Shown here piece by piece: positions 29,281 through 38,873 of a DNA stretch of 64,000 nucleotides. A model generated the notes under the pieces. The model was given only the letters and a program-made list of their open reading frames with translations, did not search any database and had not been told where the DNA came from. Made by a program: the position numbers and the translations under genes. Position 1 is the stretch's first letter. Each line of letters begins with the position of its first letter. Source of the stretch: Thermococcus sp. 4557 (GTDB lineage Archaea > Methanobacteriota_B > Thermococci > Thermococcales > Thermococcaceae). The DNA is taken from assembly GCF_000221185.1 (NCBI RefSeq), contig NC_015865.1, positions 1,364,001 through 1,428,000 of the forward strand, given 5' to 3'.

Positions 29281-30365
29281 GAGTCATCCCTTTCCCCTTC
29301 CTTTTCCTCCCCCATTTTCTTCTTCAGGGTTCCCTCATCCGGGGCAGGGAGTGGGAGCTCCTCCTCTGGAACCTCAGCCTCGTAGCCGGCGGTCACGAAG
29401 GAGCCTATGACCGTTGGGCCCCAGTAGGATATGAGCCTCTCCAGGAGGACCCCGGTGACCGCGTGTTCAGGGTTTATTCCGAGGGCTATGAAGACCGCTG
29501 AGTTAACGGCCTCTATTATTCCCGCCCCTCCGGGCACTATCGCGAACATCCCGACGACCATGGACACTACCAGGACGACGGTTATGTCCATCGGGGCTAT
29601 CGGGTATTTTATGGCCAGAAAGACGAGGTAGTAGCGGAGTATCGTCAGCCCCCAGTAGACGAAGGAGTGAAAGAGCGCCACGGCGGTCGCCATCTTGTCC
29701 TGGGAGAGAATTCTGAAGTCCGACTGGAGCCTCGGGATGGTGACCTCCGCGATGTTCCGGAAGGAGTTCTTGCGTTTCTCGGCCCTTCCCGCGGATATCC
29801 TGTGGTAGAGCCTGTAGATCCACCAGACTGCCCCGGGGGCCTTGGTCTCGCTCATGAGGAGCCATATAACGAGGGCGGAGAAGGCTATGAGAACCGCATC
29901 GAGGACTATTATGAGGATTGTAAGGCCGGTCTCGCCGAGCCGGTAGACGTGGATGGTCGCGGCGACCATCATCACCGCGATGGGAACGAGGTCAAGAATC
30001 CTGTCCATCATAACGCTCGCCGTCATCGGGCCGTAGGGGCTCTTCACTCTCTTCGCGAGGTAGTAAACCCTTATGAACTCGCCCAGCCCCTTGGCGCCGG
30101 GACTGATGTTGTTGAAGAACATACCGACGAATATGGCCGAGAAAACCGCCCTGAACGGGGCCTTTATCCCGAGCCCCTTGAGGAGAACCTTCCAGCGCAG
30201 CGCCCAGGCAACGAGGGTGAGAACGTAAACGAGGATGGCCAGGAGGAAGTACTCAATGTCCGAATCCCGGAGGATTTCGGCTATTCCCTGGGCTCCCGCC
30301 CAGTTGATGAGGGCGCCTATGACTATGAGCGCTCCGATGAAAAAAACTGCTTTTTTCCAGTCCAT
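29277..30365 (-). CDS. Flippase-like integral membrane protein (LPG synthase TM family), copy 2
   Basis: About 362 residues with eight or more membrane helices. Family marks: [23 protein letters not shown] and [20 protein letters not shown], typical of the lysylphosphatidylglycerol synthase transmembrane (AglD-like) domain. Substrate is unknown; relatives act on lipid-linked sugars or lipids. The start at 30365 gives MDWKKAVFF, matching the paralog's MDWKKYSLL, and follows GGTGTACATC; the longer frame to 30380 is less likely. Short acidic C-terminal tail. Confidence 0.8.
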   Translation of the reverse strand: MDWKKAVFFIGALIVIGALINWAGAQGIAEILRDSDIEYFLLAILVYVLTLVAWALRWKVLLKGLGIKAPFRAVFSAIFVGMFFNNISPGAKGLGEFIRVYYLAKRVKSPYGPMTASVMMDRILDLVPIAVMMVAATIHVYRLGETGLTILIIVLDAVLIAFSALVIWLLMSETKAPGAVWWIYRLYHRISAGRAEKRKNSFRNIAEVTIPRLQSDFRILSQDKMATAVALFHSFVYWGLTILRYYLVFLAIKYPIAPMDITVVLVVSMVVGMFAIVPGGAGIIEAVNSAVFIALGINPEHAVTGVLLERLISYWGPTVIGSFVTAGYEAEVPEEELPLPAPDEGTLKKKMGEEKEGERDDS

Positions 30366-30385
30366 GATGTACACCGTCAAACCCG

Positions 30386-31444
30386 TTATTGGGTTTCATC
30401 GTTTATATCCTTGTCGTCCTCCGCTTCCAGCCTCTTTTTGTCCTGGCTCACCTTGATGCCGAAGTGGGTCATGACCCCTGCTCCTATCACCGTCGGCGCC
30501 CAGTAGGATATCAGCCTCTCCAGCAGCGTCGCGGTCACCGCTATCTCCTTGTTTATCCCCAGGAGAACGTAAACGGCCGAGTTTATGGCCTCTATTATTC
30601 CCGCTCCGCCCGGGATTATCATGAACATCCCGACGACGATGCCTATCATCTGGACGACCATGACGTCGAGGAGCTTTATCGGGCTGTTTATGCTGATGAA
30701 GATGAAGTAGGAGCGGAGCAGGACGAGGAACCAGAAGGCGAATGAGTAAACCAGCGACAGCGTGAAGGCCACCTTGTGCCTCATCAGGAGCTTGAAGTTC
30801 TCCTGGAACTGGGGAACGCTCACCTCGACGGCGTGGACGAACTTCTCCTCGTACTTGGCGGCCTTCTTGGGCATTATCCTCCCGAAGAGGCGGTAGAACC
30901 AGTAGAGAATGCCCTTGGTCTTCTTCTCGCTCAGGAGTATTCCAACGGTGGCGAGGGTTATTATGGCGAAGAAGATATCCAGGAGGAGGAGCGTCAGCGT
31001 GAGCGAGAACGAACCGAGGTTGTAGACGTAGACCGTCGAGAGGAGGAGCATGACTACGACCGGGATGACGTCCATTATCCTGTCCATCATTATCGTGGCA
31101 AAAACGTGGCCGTAGGGCTGCTTCGTGTGTTTGGAGATGTAGTACATCCTAACCGGCTCGCCGCCGCCCCTGGCGCCGGGGGTCACGTTGTTTATGAAGA
31201 CTCCGACGAAGAGACCGGCCACTATGGTCCTGAAGGGTGCCTCTATGCCGAGGCTCTTTAGCAGGACGCGCCAGCGCAGCGCCCACATGATGACAGCCGC
31301 GACGTAGGCCAGAATTGCCAGGACGAAGTACTCCAGCCTCGCGCCCTTCAGTATGTCGATGACATCCTCTAATCCTGCCCACCAGACCAGGAGGATTATT
31401 ATGAGCAGGCCGAGGCCCAGGAGGGAGTACTTCTTCCAGTCCAT
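30386..31444 (-). CDS. Flippase-like integral membrane protein (LPG synthase TM family), copy 1
   Basis: 352-residue tandem paralog of the downstream gene, with the same NNVTPGARGGGEPVRMYYISK and [20 protein letters not shown] motifs and the same helix layout; the pair clearly arose by duplication. Separated by about 20 bases, and only 2 bases from the methyltransferase gene upstream, so cotranscribed. Possible roles are transbilayer movement of two related lipid or lipid-glycan substrates, or a heteromeric transporter. Confidence 0.8.
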   Translation of the reverse strand: MDWKKYSLLGLGLLIIILLVWWAGLEDVIDILKGARLEYFVLAILAYVAAVIMWALRWRVLLKSLGIEAPFRTIVAGLFVGVFINNVTPGARGGGEPVRMYYISKHTKQPYGHVFATIMMDRIMDVIPVVVMLLLSTVYVYNLGSFSLTLTLLLLDIFFAIITLATVGILLSEKKTKGILYWFYRLFGRIMPKKAAKYEEKFVHAVEVSVPQFQENFKLLMRHKVAFTLSLVYSFAFWFLVLLRSYFIFISINSPIKLLDVMVVQMIGIVVGMFMIIPGGAGIIEAINSAVYVLLGINKEIAVTATLLERLISYWAPTVIGAGVMTHFGIKVSQDKKRLEAEDDKDINDETQ

Positions 31445-31446
31445 GC

Positions 31447-32598
31447 CTACACCTTCCTGAACCTGGCTATGAAGAAGCCCTGGGTCAGGTGCCTGTTCGG
31501 ATAGAACCTCTGAACCTCATCTATGCCCATACCGCTCGAACCTATAAAGATGCTCTGTTCTTCGAGCTTTAAACCTTTGCCGAGGATGTACTTCACGTTG
31601 GCCTCGTTCTCCTCGTAGCTCAGCGTGCAGGTCGAGTAGACGAGAACGCCGCCCCTCCTTAGGGATTTTATGGCGGCGTTGATGAAGTGCCTCTGGTAGC
31701 GCGCGGTGGCCTCGATGTCCTTCGGCGTCCTGCTCTCCCAGAGCTTCGGCCTTATGCCCAGAGCGGTGCACGGTGCGTCGAGGAGTATCCTGTCCGCCTC
31801 GATTCCCAGCTCCGGGAGCTTCCGCGAGTCCATGTGGATGGGCTTGACGTTCTTCACGCCGAGCCTCTTCAGTTCCTCCTCCATCTTCTTCAGCCTGTTC
31901 TTGGACTTGTCCATCGCTATTATCTCGCCCCTGTTCTGCATGAGCTGGGCTATGTGGCTCGTCTTTCCGCCGGGGGCGGCCGCCATGTCCACTATCAGCT
32001 CCTCCTCGCTCGGCTCAAGAACGTGAGCCACAACCATCGAGGGCAGGCTCTGGGCGTAGAAGAGGCCCTCCTTGAAGGACTCCAGCTCGCTCAGACTGGG
32101 GAGCTTGAACTTTGGTAAAGTCACCTCAACCGCCAGTCCCCTCGTCGAGACTATCATCTCCTTGGCGCTCATTCTGGCGACGCCTATTCCGACGAGAAGC
32201 CCCCTCGGGTCGCGTATCTCGACCTCGTCGCCGGGCTTGATTTTTTTGTCCGCCTGGAGAACGCCGGGAGCGTAGAGCATCGCACCCTGGTAGACGCTCT
32301 CGCTCGCGAACTTGTTGGCGCGGACGACCGGGAGGCCGGGCTCGTAGTCATCGGGGAAGTTCGGGCCCTCGCGCTCGAAGTATATGCCCTCCTTTAGGTA
32401 GGGGCTTCGCTTCGGCTTGAGGCCCTCCTTCCTGAGTATCGCCATGAGCTTTCCCCTGCTCGTCTTCAGCGTGTTCACGCGGATGTAGTACTTCTCCACC
32501 GGCGTTCTGAGGGAAGCCATTATATCCTCCGCTTCCTCCCCAAAAAGGCGGCGGTAGTACTCCCTGAGCTCCTCTGGAAAGGCTTCCTCCGGTTTCAT
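31447..32598 (-). CDS. RsmB/NOP-type RNA m5C methyltransferase with PUA domain (NSUN6-like)
   Basis: 383 residues. N-terminal helical part, a PUA domain inserted about 95-170 (APGVLQADKKIKPGDEVEIRD), then the Rossmann methyltransferase core: VDMAAAPGGKTSHIAQLM (AdoMet), DAPCTALG and STCTLSYEENE with the two family cysteines. A PUA domain in this position is the mark of archaeal NSUN6-type enzymes, which make m5C72 in tRNA acceptor stems; that target is inferred. Start follows GAGGTGTCGCC. Confidence 0.82.
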   Translation of the reverse strand: MKPEEAFPEELREYYRRLFGEEAEDIMASLRTPVEKYYIRVNTLKTSRGKLMAILRKEGLKPKRSPYLKEGIYFEREGPNFPDDYEPGLPVVRANKFASESVYQGAMLYAPGVLQADKKIKPGDEVEIRDPRGLLVGIGVARMSAKEMIVSTRGLAVEVTLPKFKLPSLSELESFKEGLFYAQSLPSMVVAHVLEPSEEELIVDMAAAPGGKTSHIAQLMQNRGEIIAMDKSKNRLKKMEEELKRLGVKNVKPIHMDSRKLPELGIEADRILLDAPCTALGIRPKLWESRTPKDIEATARYQRHFINAAIKSLRRGGVLVYSTCTLSYEENEANVKYILGKGLKLEEQSIFIGSSGMGIDEVQRFYPNRHLTQGFFIARFRKV

Positions 32599-32607
32599 GG
32601 CGACACC

Positions 32608-33126
32608 TCAGAGGTCGAAGATTTCAAAGCGCTTCCCGAGGTCTATCAGTCTCAGAATCCCCTGCTTCAGTGCCCCGACGCTCCCGAAGTTCGCCTCGAA
32701 CTGGAAGAGGTTTTCATCGCTCCCCTCGATTTTCTCGAGTATCTCGGTCGGGGAGACCCTTCCGTCGCGCCTCCAGTTGTACACGTCGCTGAGGAAGTTC
32801 TGGGCGCCGTATATGAAGCTCCTCGGAAATATCTCGATGAACAGGCCCACGAAGTTCTCGTTTACCCTTTCCTTTGGAACGGCGACGACGAAGTAGTAGC
32901 TCTCCGGCGTCGCGCCGACCTCTATCTGGGGCTTTACCTCGAAGGCCGGGTGGGGGTACTTCATTAGCCTCCACTCGCCGTCCAGGAAGATGTAGGCACC
33001 GAAGGCCTCCTCAACGTTCTCTACCCTGAAGCCCTCCTTCGGGAGCTCGAGCTTAAGCTCCTCGTTGAGGGTGAACATGCTCTCCCACATCTCGTTGAGG
33101 AACTCGTGAATCTCTCTCACGTTCAT
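32608..33126 (-). CDS. Conserved protein of unknown function
   Basis: 172-residue soluble alpha/beta protein (VREIHEFLNEMWESMFTLNE; YYFVVAVPKERVNENFVGLF; FPRSFIYGAQNFLSDVYNW). Not recognised beyond being a likely Thermococcales-conserved gene. Start at ATG 33126 after GGTGAGAAAA. It ends 9 bases before the methyltransferase start, so probably in the same operon. Confidence 0.65.
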   Translation of the reverse strand: MNVREIHEFLNEMWESMFTLNEELKLELPKEGFRVENVEEAFGAYIFLDGEWRLMKYPHPAFEVKPQIEVGATPESYYFVVAVPKERVNENFVGLFIEIFPRSFIYGAQNFLSDVYNWRRDGRVSPTEILEKIEGSDENLFQFEANFGSVGALKQGILRLIDLGKRFEIFDL

Positions 33127-33169
33127 TTTTCTCACCAAAGATGGAAAAAGAAAGGCCCCTTAAAAACTT

Positions 33170-34075
33170 TCATCCGAGCATATCCCCGAGCATCCTGTTG
33201 AGCTCGCCCATTATGTCCGTTTGGACGGTTTCCTCGTAGCTGGCGAGTTTCACACTGTAGTGCTGATCCATGACGTTCAGGTCAAGGAATATATCCGCCC
33301 TGACCTTGCTGACCTCGCCGTTTTTGACGTGTATCTCCCAGACCTTCGGCAGGGAGTCCTCCTCGATGTAGGTTTCGACGTCGATGGTCGCGTAGCCCCC
33401 GGCCGGTATGAGTACCTGCTTTGTGGTCCTTCCGTAGCCAATCTTGATACCGTTGGCGTAGGCGTCGAAGCTCACGTTGCCCACGGGAATCGGGAACCTG
33501 TTGGGGTTGTAGAACTTCATGTGGGCTATGAGGAGGGCCTTTCCGTCATGTTCACCGGCCCAGTCGAAGGTCGTCTCAACCAGCGCCGGGCTCCTGACCA
33601 GTCCACCCGCGAGTTCCTTGCTCTCTGCGGTGAAGTTGAGGTACGCCAGCACGTTCTCACTTATCTCCTGCTGGATGTCAGCATCGATGGGTATCACCTT
33701 CAGGAGCTTCCCGTGAAGGGTTATGAGAACCGTACCCCGCTGTCCGTTATCGAGGTACCTTGCGAGGGAGCGAACGAGGTTGGGGTTGTCGATCGCCATA
33801 ACCATGCTCACGTCGCTGCCGGTTGCGCTGTAGTCGAACCTCTCGACCCGTGCGATGGGTATTCCCGTGAACTCTATGGTCATGTTCTCTATCGAGGCGG
33901 GGACGAGGAGGGGCCTGTTGAGCTTTGCGTCTATCCATATCTCGGTCGTTTTCTCGTCCACGTAGCCCCACTGGGCGCTGATTGACGGGCTCAGCGTCGA
34001 GGCGGCGTAGACGACGTAACCGATCCACACGATGAAGGCCAGTGCCAGTCCGAGGATTATGTATCTGAGTTTCAT
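33170..34075 (-). CDS. Membrane-anchored LEA14/WHy-like protein
   Basis: 301 residues. A single N-terminal membrane anchor (YIILGLALAFIVWIGYVVYA) precedes an extracytoplasmic part with two LEA type-2-like beta domains; the second is clear (AHMKFYNPNRFPIPVGNVSFDAYANG, then a GGYATIDVETYI strand). Such domains occur in surface and stress proteins. It stands between the cytosolic genes and the exporter pair 34126-38774 and probably belongs to that envelope module. Confidence 0.7.
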   Translation of the reverse strand: MKLRYIILGLALAFIVWIGYVVYAASTLSPSISAQWGYVDEKTTEIWIDAKLNRPLLVPASIENMTIEFTGIPIARVERFDYSATGSDVSMVMAIDNPNLVRSLARYLDNGQRGTVLITLHGKLLKVIPIDADIQQEISENVLAYLNFTAESKELAGGLVRSPALVETTFDWAGEHDGKALLIAHMKFYNPNRFPIPVGNVSFDAYANGIKIGYGRTTKQVLIPAGGYATIDVETYIEEDSLPKVWEIHVKNGEVSKVRADIFLDLNVMDQHYSVKLASYEETVQTDIMGELNRMLGDMLG

Positions 34076-34125
34076 TTTCCCACCATGTTCTTTCTTTCTT
34101 CAAAGGTCGTTTAAAGGTTTCCCGC

Positions 34126-36510
34126 TCACTTTTTCCGGCTCCTCATGTACGTGTAGAGCACCACCACAACCACAAGGGCCCCGATGGCTATCGCCAGGTT
34201 TCTGAGGTTGCTCTCGGTCTTCGTGTTCTCCCCCACGGTCATGACGACGGTTCTCTCGAAGACGTAGACGTTGTCGTCCCCCTGGTTGGGGTCGCCGACG
34301 GCCCTTATCCTCAATCCTATGCTGTAGTCCTTGGGTATCGCGTTCTTGTCTACCTTGAGGACTATCACGCCTTCCCCGACCGCCCCCGGGGCAAGGTCGC
34401 CGATGTAGTCAGTCCTCTTGTCGAGGCTGAAGGGCTGATCCGCCTTCACGACGCCCTCGATGAGAACGCTCGTGGCCTTCTCGCCGCCGGTGTTCTTCAG
34501 CTTGACGTAGACGTTAACGGTCTCCCCCTGGAGGGGCTCTGGGTCGAAGCGCACCTCCGCGACCTCTATGTTGGGCTTCGCCCCTATCATGACGGGAACC
34601 CTGAGTGTGAGGTTCTTCTCCATCCCGAGGTCGTTGGTGTAAGTCAGCAGCAGGGGTATCTCGTAGGTTCCCGAACTCGCGTTGTCGGCCACGTTCACCC
34701 TGAAGGAGCCCTGGGCAGAGTCGCCCTTTCCCAGGCTTCCGAGACCGAGCATCTGGTCGCCGCTCTCGCTGAAGGTGAAGGGCCACTTGAGCAGGGGCCT
34801 GACTATCACGGTCCTCGCCGTCCCTGTGCCAACGTTGTCTATCTTGAAGCTCACTTCCACGTTGTCGGTGCCGGGGAGAACCTTGCTCGGGGACGTGGAT
34901 GCCTTCGAGAGTATCAGCTTTACTCTTCCCGTTATCTCGATTCCCACGAGCCTCTCATCGGTCACCTCACTCTCGTCCGGCTCGCTCACGTACTTCAGCT
35001 CGATCCTCATTGGGTAGATGCCGTTGGCGAGCCTGTCGTTCGCCTTCACTGTGAACTCGAGGGTGACGTTCTCCCCCGGCATCAGCTCCGCCGCGTACTT
35101 CACGTTGTCCTCTCCAATGGGCAGGAATGCCTCGATGTTCTCCTTTGCCAGCTGGTGCATCAGTCCGTTGAGGTAGTCCTGGAGGTTCTGGCTCAGACCC
35201 TCCGCACCCTGCACCGGAAGCTGAGAGAGGCTTGAGAGGTCGACGTTGCCCACCGCTCCCGGCACGAGCACCTGGTAGGAGCTTATTTTGAGGCTAACGG
35301 CCTTGACGGGCTCAGCTCCGGCGTTAACAAGGGTGAAGCGCACACGGAAGGTGTCGCCGGGGCTTATCTCCCTGGGTTCTGTTTCGACGTCCGTTATCTC
35401 AACGAATCCCTCCCGCCCCTTCTTGACGGTGAGGGCGATGAAATTGTAGCTCTGAACCATCCTCATGTTCGCCCCCATACCCGTGAAGTACACAACGCCG
35501 ACGTAGAGCGGGTAGGTTCCAACGTTTGCGTTCGGGTTTATTTTTATCCTGAACGTCAGTGTGACGTTCTCCTTGCCCTCCAGGTATTCAATGTACTGTG
35601 CCGCGCTCCCCTCGGGGTAAAAGACGCTCTGGGAGAGGCCGCTCTGACTCAGTGCCATTGACACAGCGCTCGCTATTGAGGAACTGCCGTTGAAGCTCAT
35701 GGGTGTGGGGGTAACGAAGACGTTGAGGTAGCGTACCTTCTGGGCTCCTTCGTTCTTCAGGTGAACTTTGACGGTGACGGTCTCCCCGGGCTGCACCGTC
35801 GGCGGAACCTCCACATTGCTTATGACGAGACCCGGGAGCGTCGCGGCCCTCCACTCTGCGGGCCCGCTCACACTGAGCCTCACGCCGTTTGGATATATCT
35901 CGTTTACTGTGATGTACGTTTTCTGTCCGTCCACATCGACCTCCACGGTCTCTCCTTCCCTGACCGGTGTGATGTCGGGGTACGTGACCTCCATCAGGAC
36001 GTCATCCTCTTTTATCCCGAGCTCCGGGTGCGTCTGAATGGTCCGCACCACGGCGTCCGCCAGCTCCCGTGGGGGGGCAGTGTTGAGCCACTGGTAGAAG
36101 CCGTAGGCGTTGGCCAGGAGGCAGGCGTTGAAGGCTGGCGTGTTGTTGATGTACTCCTCACACTCGCTCATGTCGTACCCCTGAGTTTCAGCCAGTGCCA
36201 CTAGGAACGCGGGATTTAGAAGCAGGAACTGTATCTTCTGGGGGTTGGGCACGAGCATGGTCTTGTACTCGGCGTTCAGTATCTTTCCTTCCTTCATTAT
36301 AATCAACATGGCGTAGTACTCGCCGTTTCCGTAGTCTTTCTGTGTATCGGTGAGGGTTATCATCAGTGGGCCGAGGAGCACCGCCTCCCCTTTGCTCAGG
36401 TATCCCTCGAAGAGGGGACTGCCGGTTTCGGAGGCGGAGACGCTTCCGGCAATCCCTCCGAAGGTTCCCGTGATGAGCAGTATGACAAGCAGGATTCCGT
36501 GCTTTTTCAT
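34126..36510 (-). CDS. COG1361-type surface protein with CARDB-like repeats
   Basis: 794 residues. Signal peptide (GILLVILLITGTFGGIAGSVSA), an N-terminal unique region, then at least three or four Ig-like domains of the S-layer/CARDB kind (VPPTVQPGETVTVKVHLKNEG; EPREISPGDTFRVRFTLVNAG; VLPGTDNVEVSFKIDNVGTG; EPLQGETVNVYVKLKNTGGE), and a C-terminal membrane helix ending in RSRKK. The stop overlaps the start of nothing downstream; its own start overlaps the RND exporter stop by 4 bases. It probably acts as the extracellular partner of that exporter. Confidence 0.8.
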   Translation of the reverse strand: MKKHGILLVILLITGTFGGIAGSVSASETGSPLFEGYLSKGEAVLLGPLMITLTDTQKDYGNGEYYAMLIIMKEGKILNAEYKTMLVPNPQKIQFLLLNPAFLVALAETQGYDMSECEEYINNTPAFNACLLANAYGFYQWLNTAPPRELADAVVRTIQTHPELGIKEDDVLMEVTYPDITPVREGETVEVDVDGQKTYITVNEIYPNGVRLSVSGPAEWRAATLPGLVISNVEVPPTVQPGETVTVKVHLKNEGAQKVRYLNVFVTPTPMSFNGSSSIASAVSMALSQSGLSQSVFYPEGSAAQYIEYLEGKENVTLTFRIKINPNANVGTYPLYVGVVYFTGMGANMRMVQSYNFIALTVKKGREGFVEITDVETEPREISPGDTFRVRFTLVNAGAEPVKAVSLKISSYQVLVPGAVGNVDLSSLSQLPVQGAEGLSQNLQDYLNGLMHQLAKENIEAFLPIGEDNVKYAAELMPGENVTLEFTVKANDRLANGIYPMRIELKYVSEPDESEVTDERLVGIEITGRVKLILSKASTSPSKVLPGTDNVEVSFKIDNVGTGTARTVIVRPLLKWPFTFSESGDQMLGLGSLGKGDSAQGSFRVNVADNASSGTYEIPLLLTYTNDLGMEKNLTLRVPVMIGAKPNIEVAEVRFDPEPLQGETVNVYVKLKNTGGEKATSVLIEGVVKADQPFSLDKRTDYIGDLAPGAVGEGVIVLKVDKNAIPKDYSIGLRIRAVGDPNQGDDNVYVFERTVVMTVGENTKTESNLRNLAIAIGALVVVVVLYTYMRSRKK

Positions 36511-38774
36511 CTGGAATCACCTCCGATTTTTCTACCGTAGAATATCTGAAGCAGCGCGGGCGTGACGAGGTAAGCGGCCATCATAGAGGCGAATATTCCG
36601 AAGGCAAGGGTTACCCCGAAGTCGTGTATGGTAGGAAGCTCGCCCGCGAGGAGCGCCAGAAATCCTCCAGCGGTCGTCAGCGCGCCGGCGAGAATGCCCG
36701 GCCCGACGCTTCCCACTGCCGTGACTATCGGCCGCGGGTTGCCCTCGTTCATCTCCTCCAGGAAGCGGTGGGTGAGGTGCATGCCGTAATCGACGCCCAG
36801 GCCGACTATCATTGATATAACCCCCGCGAGGCTCTGGGTGAATGGAATGCCCGCGAGCCCCATGAAGCCCACGGTCCAGAGCGCCCCGAGGAACATGGGG
36901 GTTATCATTGCCAGGGCCACCCGGATTCTCCTGAAGAGGAGCATGACGATGAGGACGACGAAGACCGTTCCGTAGGTGGAGATGCGGTTTATCTCAACGC
37001 TGGTGAGCTGGTCGAGGACGTAGTTCAGATACAGATCGCCGGTCAGGGCCAGCCTCACTCCTGGCGGAAACTCCGTCCCCTGGGCCATCGCGGTCTCATC
37101 CTCGAAATAGCGCATTATCTTCCTGAACTCGTCCATACTCGCACCGCCGAAGTCCCCCGTGAACTTGATAACCGCCATTGAGTAGTCCGATGAGACCAGC
37201 CCGGACCCCTGGTATGAGGCCAGTACCGCCTTTATCTTTTCGCCGTCGTTTGGGATGTATCCGTACTGCCTGTAAACGACGTCGGCCAGGCTCTCGGAGC
37301 TGAAAACCCCGTTGTAGTAGGAGTCCGCCTTCACCTGATTCTCGAAGCGGTACATGGCCCTCACGATGGCGGGATTCCTAACGTCGTCCGCCCTCACCAG
37401 TACGTACAGCTCGTCCTGGCCCCCAAACTCGGTTCTCACGTCCATGATTGCCTCTATCTCGGGCATTCCGGGGGGAACGAACTTCTCCAGCCTCACCTCT
37501 GTTGTAACCTGGGTCACGCCGTAGGCGAAGATTAGGGTGACCATAAAAACCGCCCCGAGAAACGCGTGGGGCTTTGCCTTTATCGCCTTCCCGAGGGAGT
37601 GGAAGGCGCTCCCGATGAATCCCGCGCTGGAGCGTACCTCGGGGGGAACGTAGTGTCCCCTCAGCTTCCTCATAACGTCCTCCTCCAGAATTATGACCGC
37701 GGGGGTTATCACAACTGCGTTGAGGGCCGCCAGGCTCAGACCGAGGATGAGCGTGGTTGCGAGGTTGTGGAGCATGGGGAGGGTTGAGAGGTACATGGCG
37801 GCGAAGCCCGCTATTGTCGTGAGCGCCGCGCCGAGGAGTGCCTTCCCGGTCTCTGCGACCGCCTCCGCCGCGGCCTCTTCGATGTCCCTGCCGCTGCGCC
37901 TCTCCTCGTAGTAGCGGTTCGTGACGTGGATGCCGTAGTCTATTCCCATACCGATGAGCATCGCGCCTATCGTGGTCGTCGCCAGGTCAAGGGGAATTCC
38001 AGCCAGCCCCATGAACCCGAGCGTCATGGCCACCCCGAAGACGAGGGGAATGAGGGGGATGGCGGCTTTTACAGGGGAGCGGTAGAAGTAGAGCAGGAGC
38101 GCGATGACGAGGATGAAGGATATGGCCATGGTCTTGTTGAGGTCGCTCTGGAGGAGCTGGAGGATGCGGTAGGTTACGCCTATGTTCCCGGTCTGGATTA
38201 TCTCGACGTTCCTTGGAAACTTGACGCTCTCCATGTCCTCCTGGATTCCCTCGTACACCCTCACGAGCGTCTCCGTCTTCTTCTCCCTGCTTATCGTGAC
38301 GAGTATCATCGTCATCGTGTAGTCCCTGCTGACCAGGGAGTACCTCTGCTCGGGTGGGAGCATGTCGAGGACGAACCTGGCTTCCTCTTCCGTCCGGGGA
38401 AGCCTGCCGAGGACCTGCATGTACACGTCGGCTATGCTCATCGTGTCAGTTACGTACTCCCTTTCCCTGAGCCGCTGCTCCAGCTCGTAAACTGCCTCTA
38501 TAACCCCCGGATCGCGGATGTCGTAAACGCCGCCCGGTTCGATTGAGTCTATCTTCACCACAATTATCGTGCTGTCGCCGCTCTGGAACTCGTTCTGCAG
38601 GGCGTTGTAGTCGTCTATGGCCGGGTTGCCCTCGGGGAGCATTGAGCTGAGGTCGCTCTCAAAGCGGAGCTGGCTCATTCCGTAGATGGAGACGACTAGC
38701 AGAAACAGTGCTATCAGCGCGAAGGCAACCCTGTACCTGACTATGACCCTCGCCGCCCCCCTGAGCACGTCCAT
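36507..38774 (-). CDS. RND/MMPL-family exporter (HpnN-like)
   Basis: 755 residues in two homologous halves. Each half has one helix, a large extracytoplasmic loop and a block of five helices; the motifs GMGIDYGIHVTNRYYEE and GLGVDYGMHLTHRFLEE sit in helix 4 of each half. Related proteins export lipids or hydrophobic compounds. Starts at ATG 38774 after GGAGGTAAGCTC. Divergent from the GbsR/MarR-type gene at 38874, with a perfect palindrome between them at its transcription start. Confidence 0.85.
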   Translation of the reverse strand: MDVLRGAARVIVRYRVAFALIALFLLVVSIYGMSQLRFESDLSSMLPEGNPAIDDYNALQNEFQSGDSTIIVVKIDSIEPGGVYDIRDPGVIEAVYELEQRLREREYVTDTMSIADVYMQVLGRLPRTEEEARFVLDMLPPEQRYSLVSRDYTMTMILVTISREKKTETLVRVYEGIQEDMESVKFPRNVEIIQTGNIGVTYRILQLLQSDLNKTMAISFILVIALLLYFYRSPVKAAIPLIPLVFGVAMTLGFMGLAGIPLDLATTTIGAMLIGMGIDYGIHVTNRYYEERRSGRDIEEAAAEAVAETGKALLGAALTTIAGFAAMYLSTLPMLHNLATTLILGLSLAALNAVVITPAVIILEEDVMRKLRGHYVPPEVRSSAGFIGSAFHSLGKAIKAKPHAFLGAVFMVTLIFAYGVTQVTTEVRLEKFVPPGMPEIEAIMDVRTEFGGQDELYVLVRADDVRNPAIVRAMYRFENQVKADSYYNGVFSSESLADVVYRQYGYIPNDGEKIKAVLASYQGSGLVSSDYSMAVIKFTGDFGGASMDEFRKIMRYFEDETAMAQGTEFPPGVRLALTGDLYLNYVLDQLTSVEINRISTYGTVFVVLIVMLLFRRIRVALAMITPMFLGALWTVGFMGLAGIPFTQSLAGVISMIVGLGVDYGMHLTHRFLEEMNEGNPRPIVTAVGSVGPGILAGALTTAGGFLALLAGELPTIHDFGVTLAFGIFASMMAAYLVTPALLQIFYGRKIGGDSR

Positions 38775-38786
38775 GAGCTTACCTCC

Positions 38787-38812
38787 AAACTTTCGGAAAC
38801 TTCCGAAAGTTT
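38787..38812. promoter_or_regulatory. Palindromic operator between RND exporter and regulator
   Basis: AAACTTTCGGAA-AC-TTCCGAAAGTTT, perfect 12-base arms. It abuts the leftward TATA box (ATATTTAAAA, about 38811-38820), so a bound dimer would cover the exporter's transcription start. The obvious candidate ligand is the GbsR/MarR-type protein encoded next door. Confidence 0.75.
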
Positions 38813-38873
38813 TAAATATGTGGAACTTAAAAACCTTTTGTCAGAGGCGACGGATTAAATTGAGGTGTGGGCG

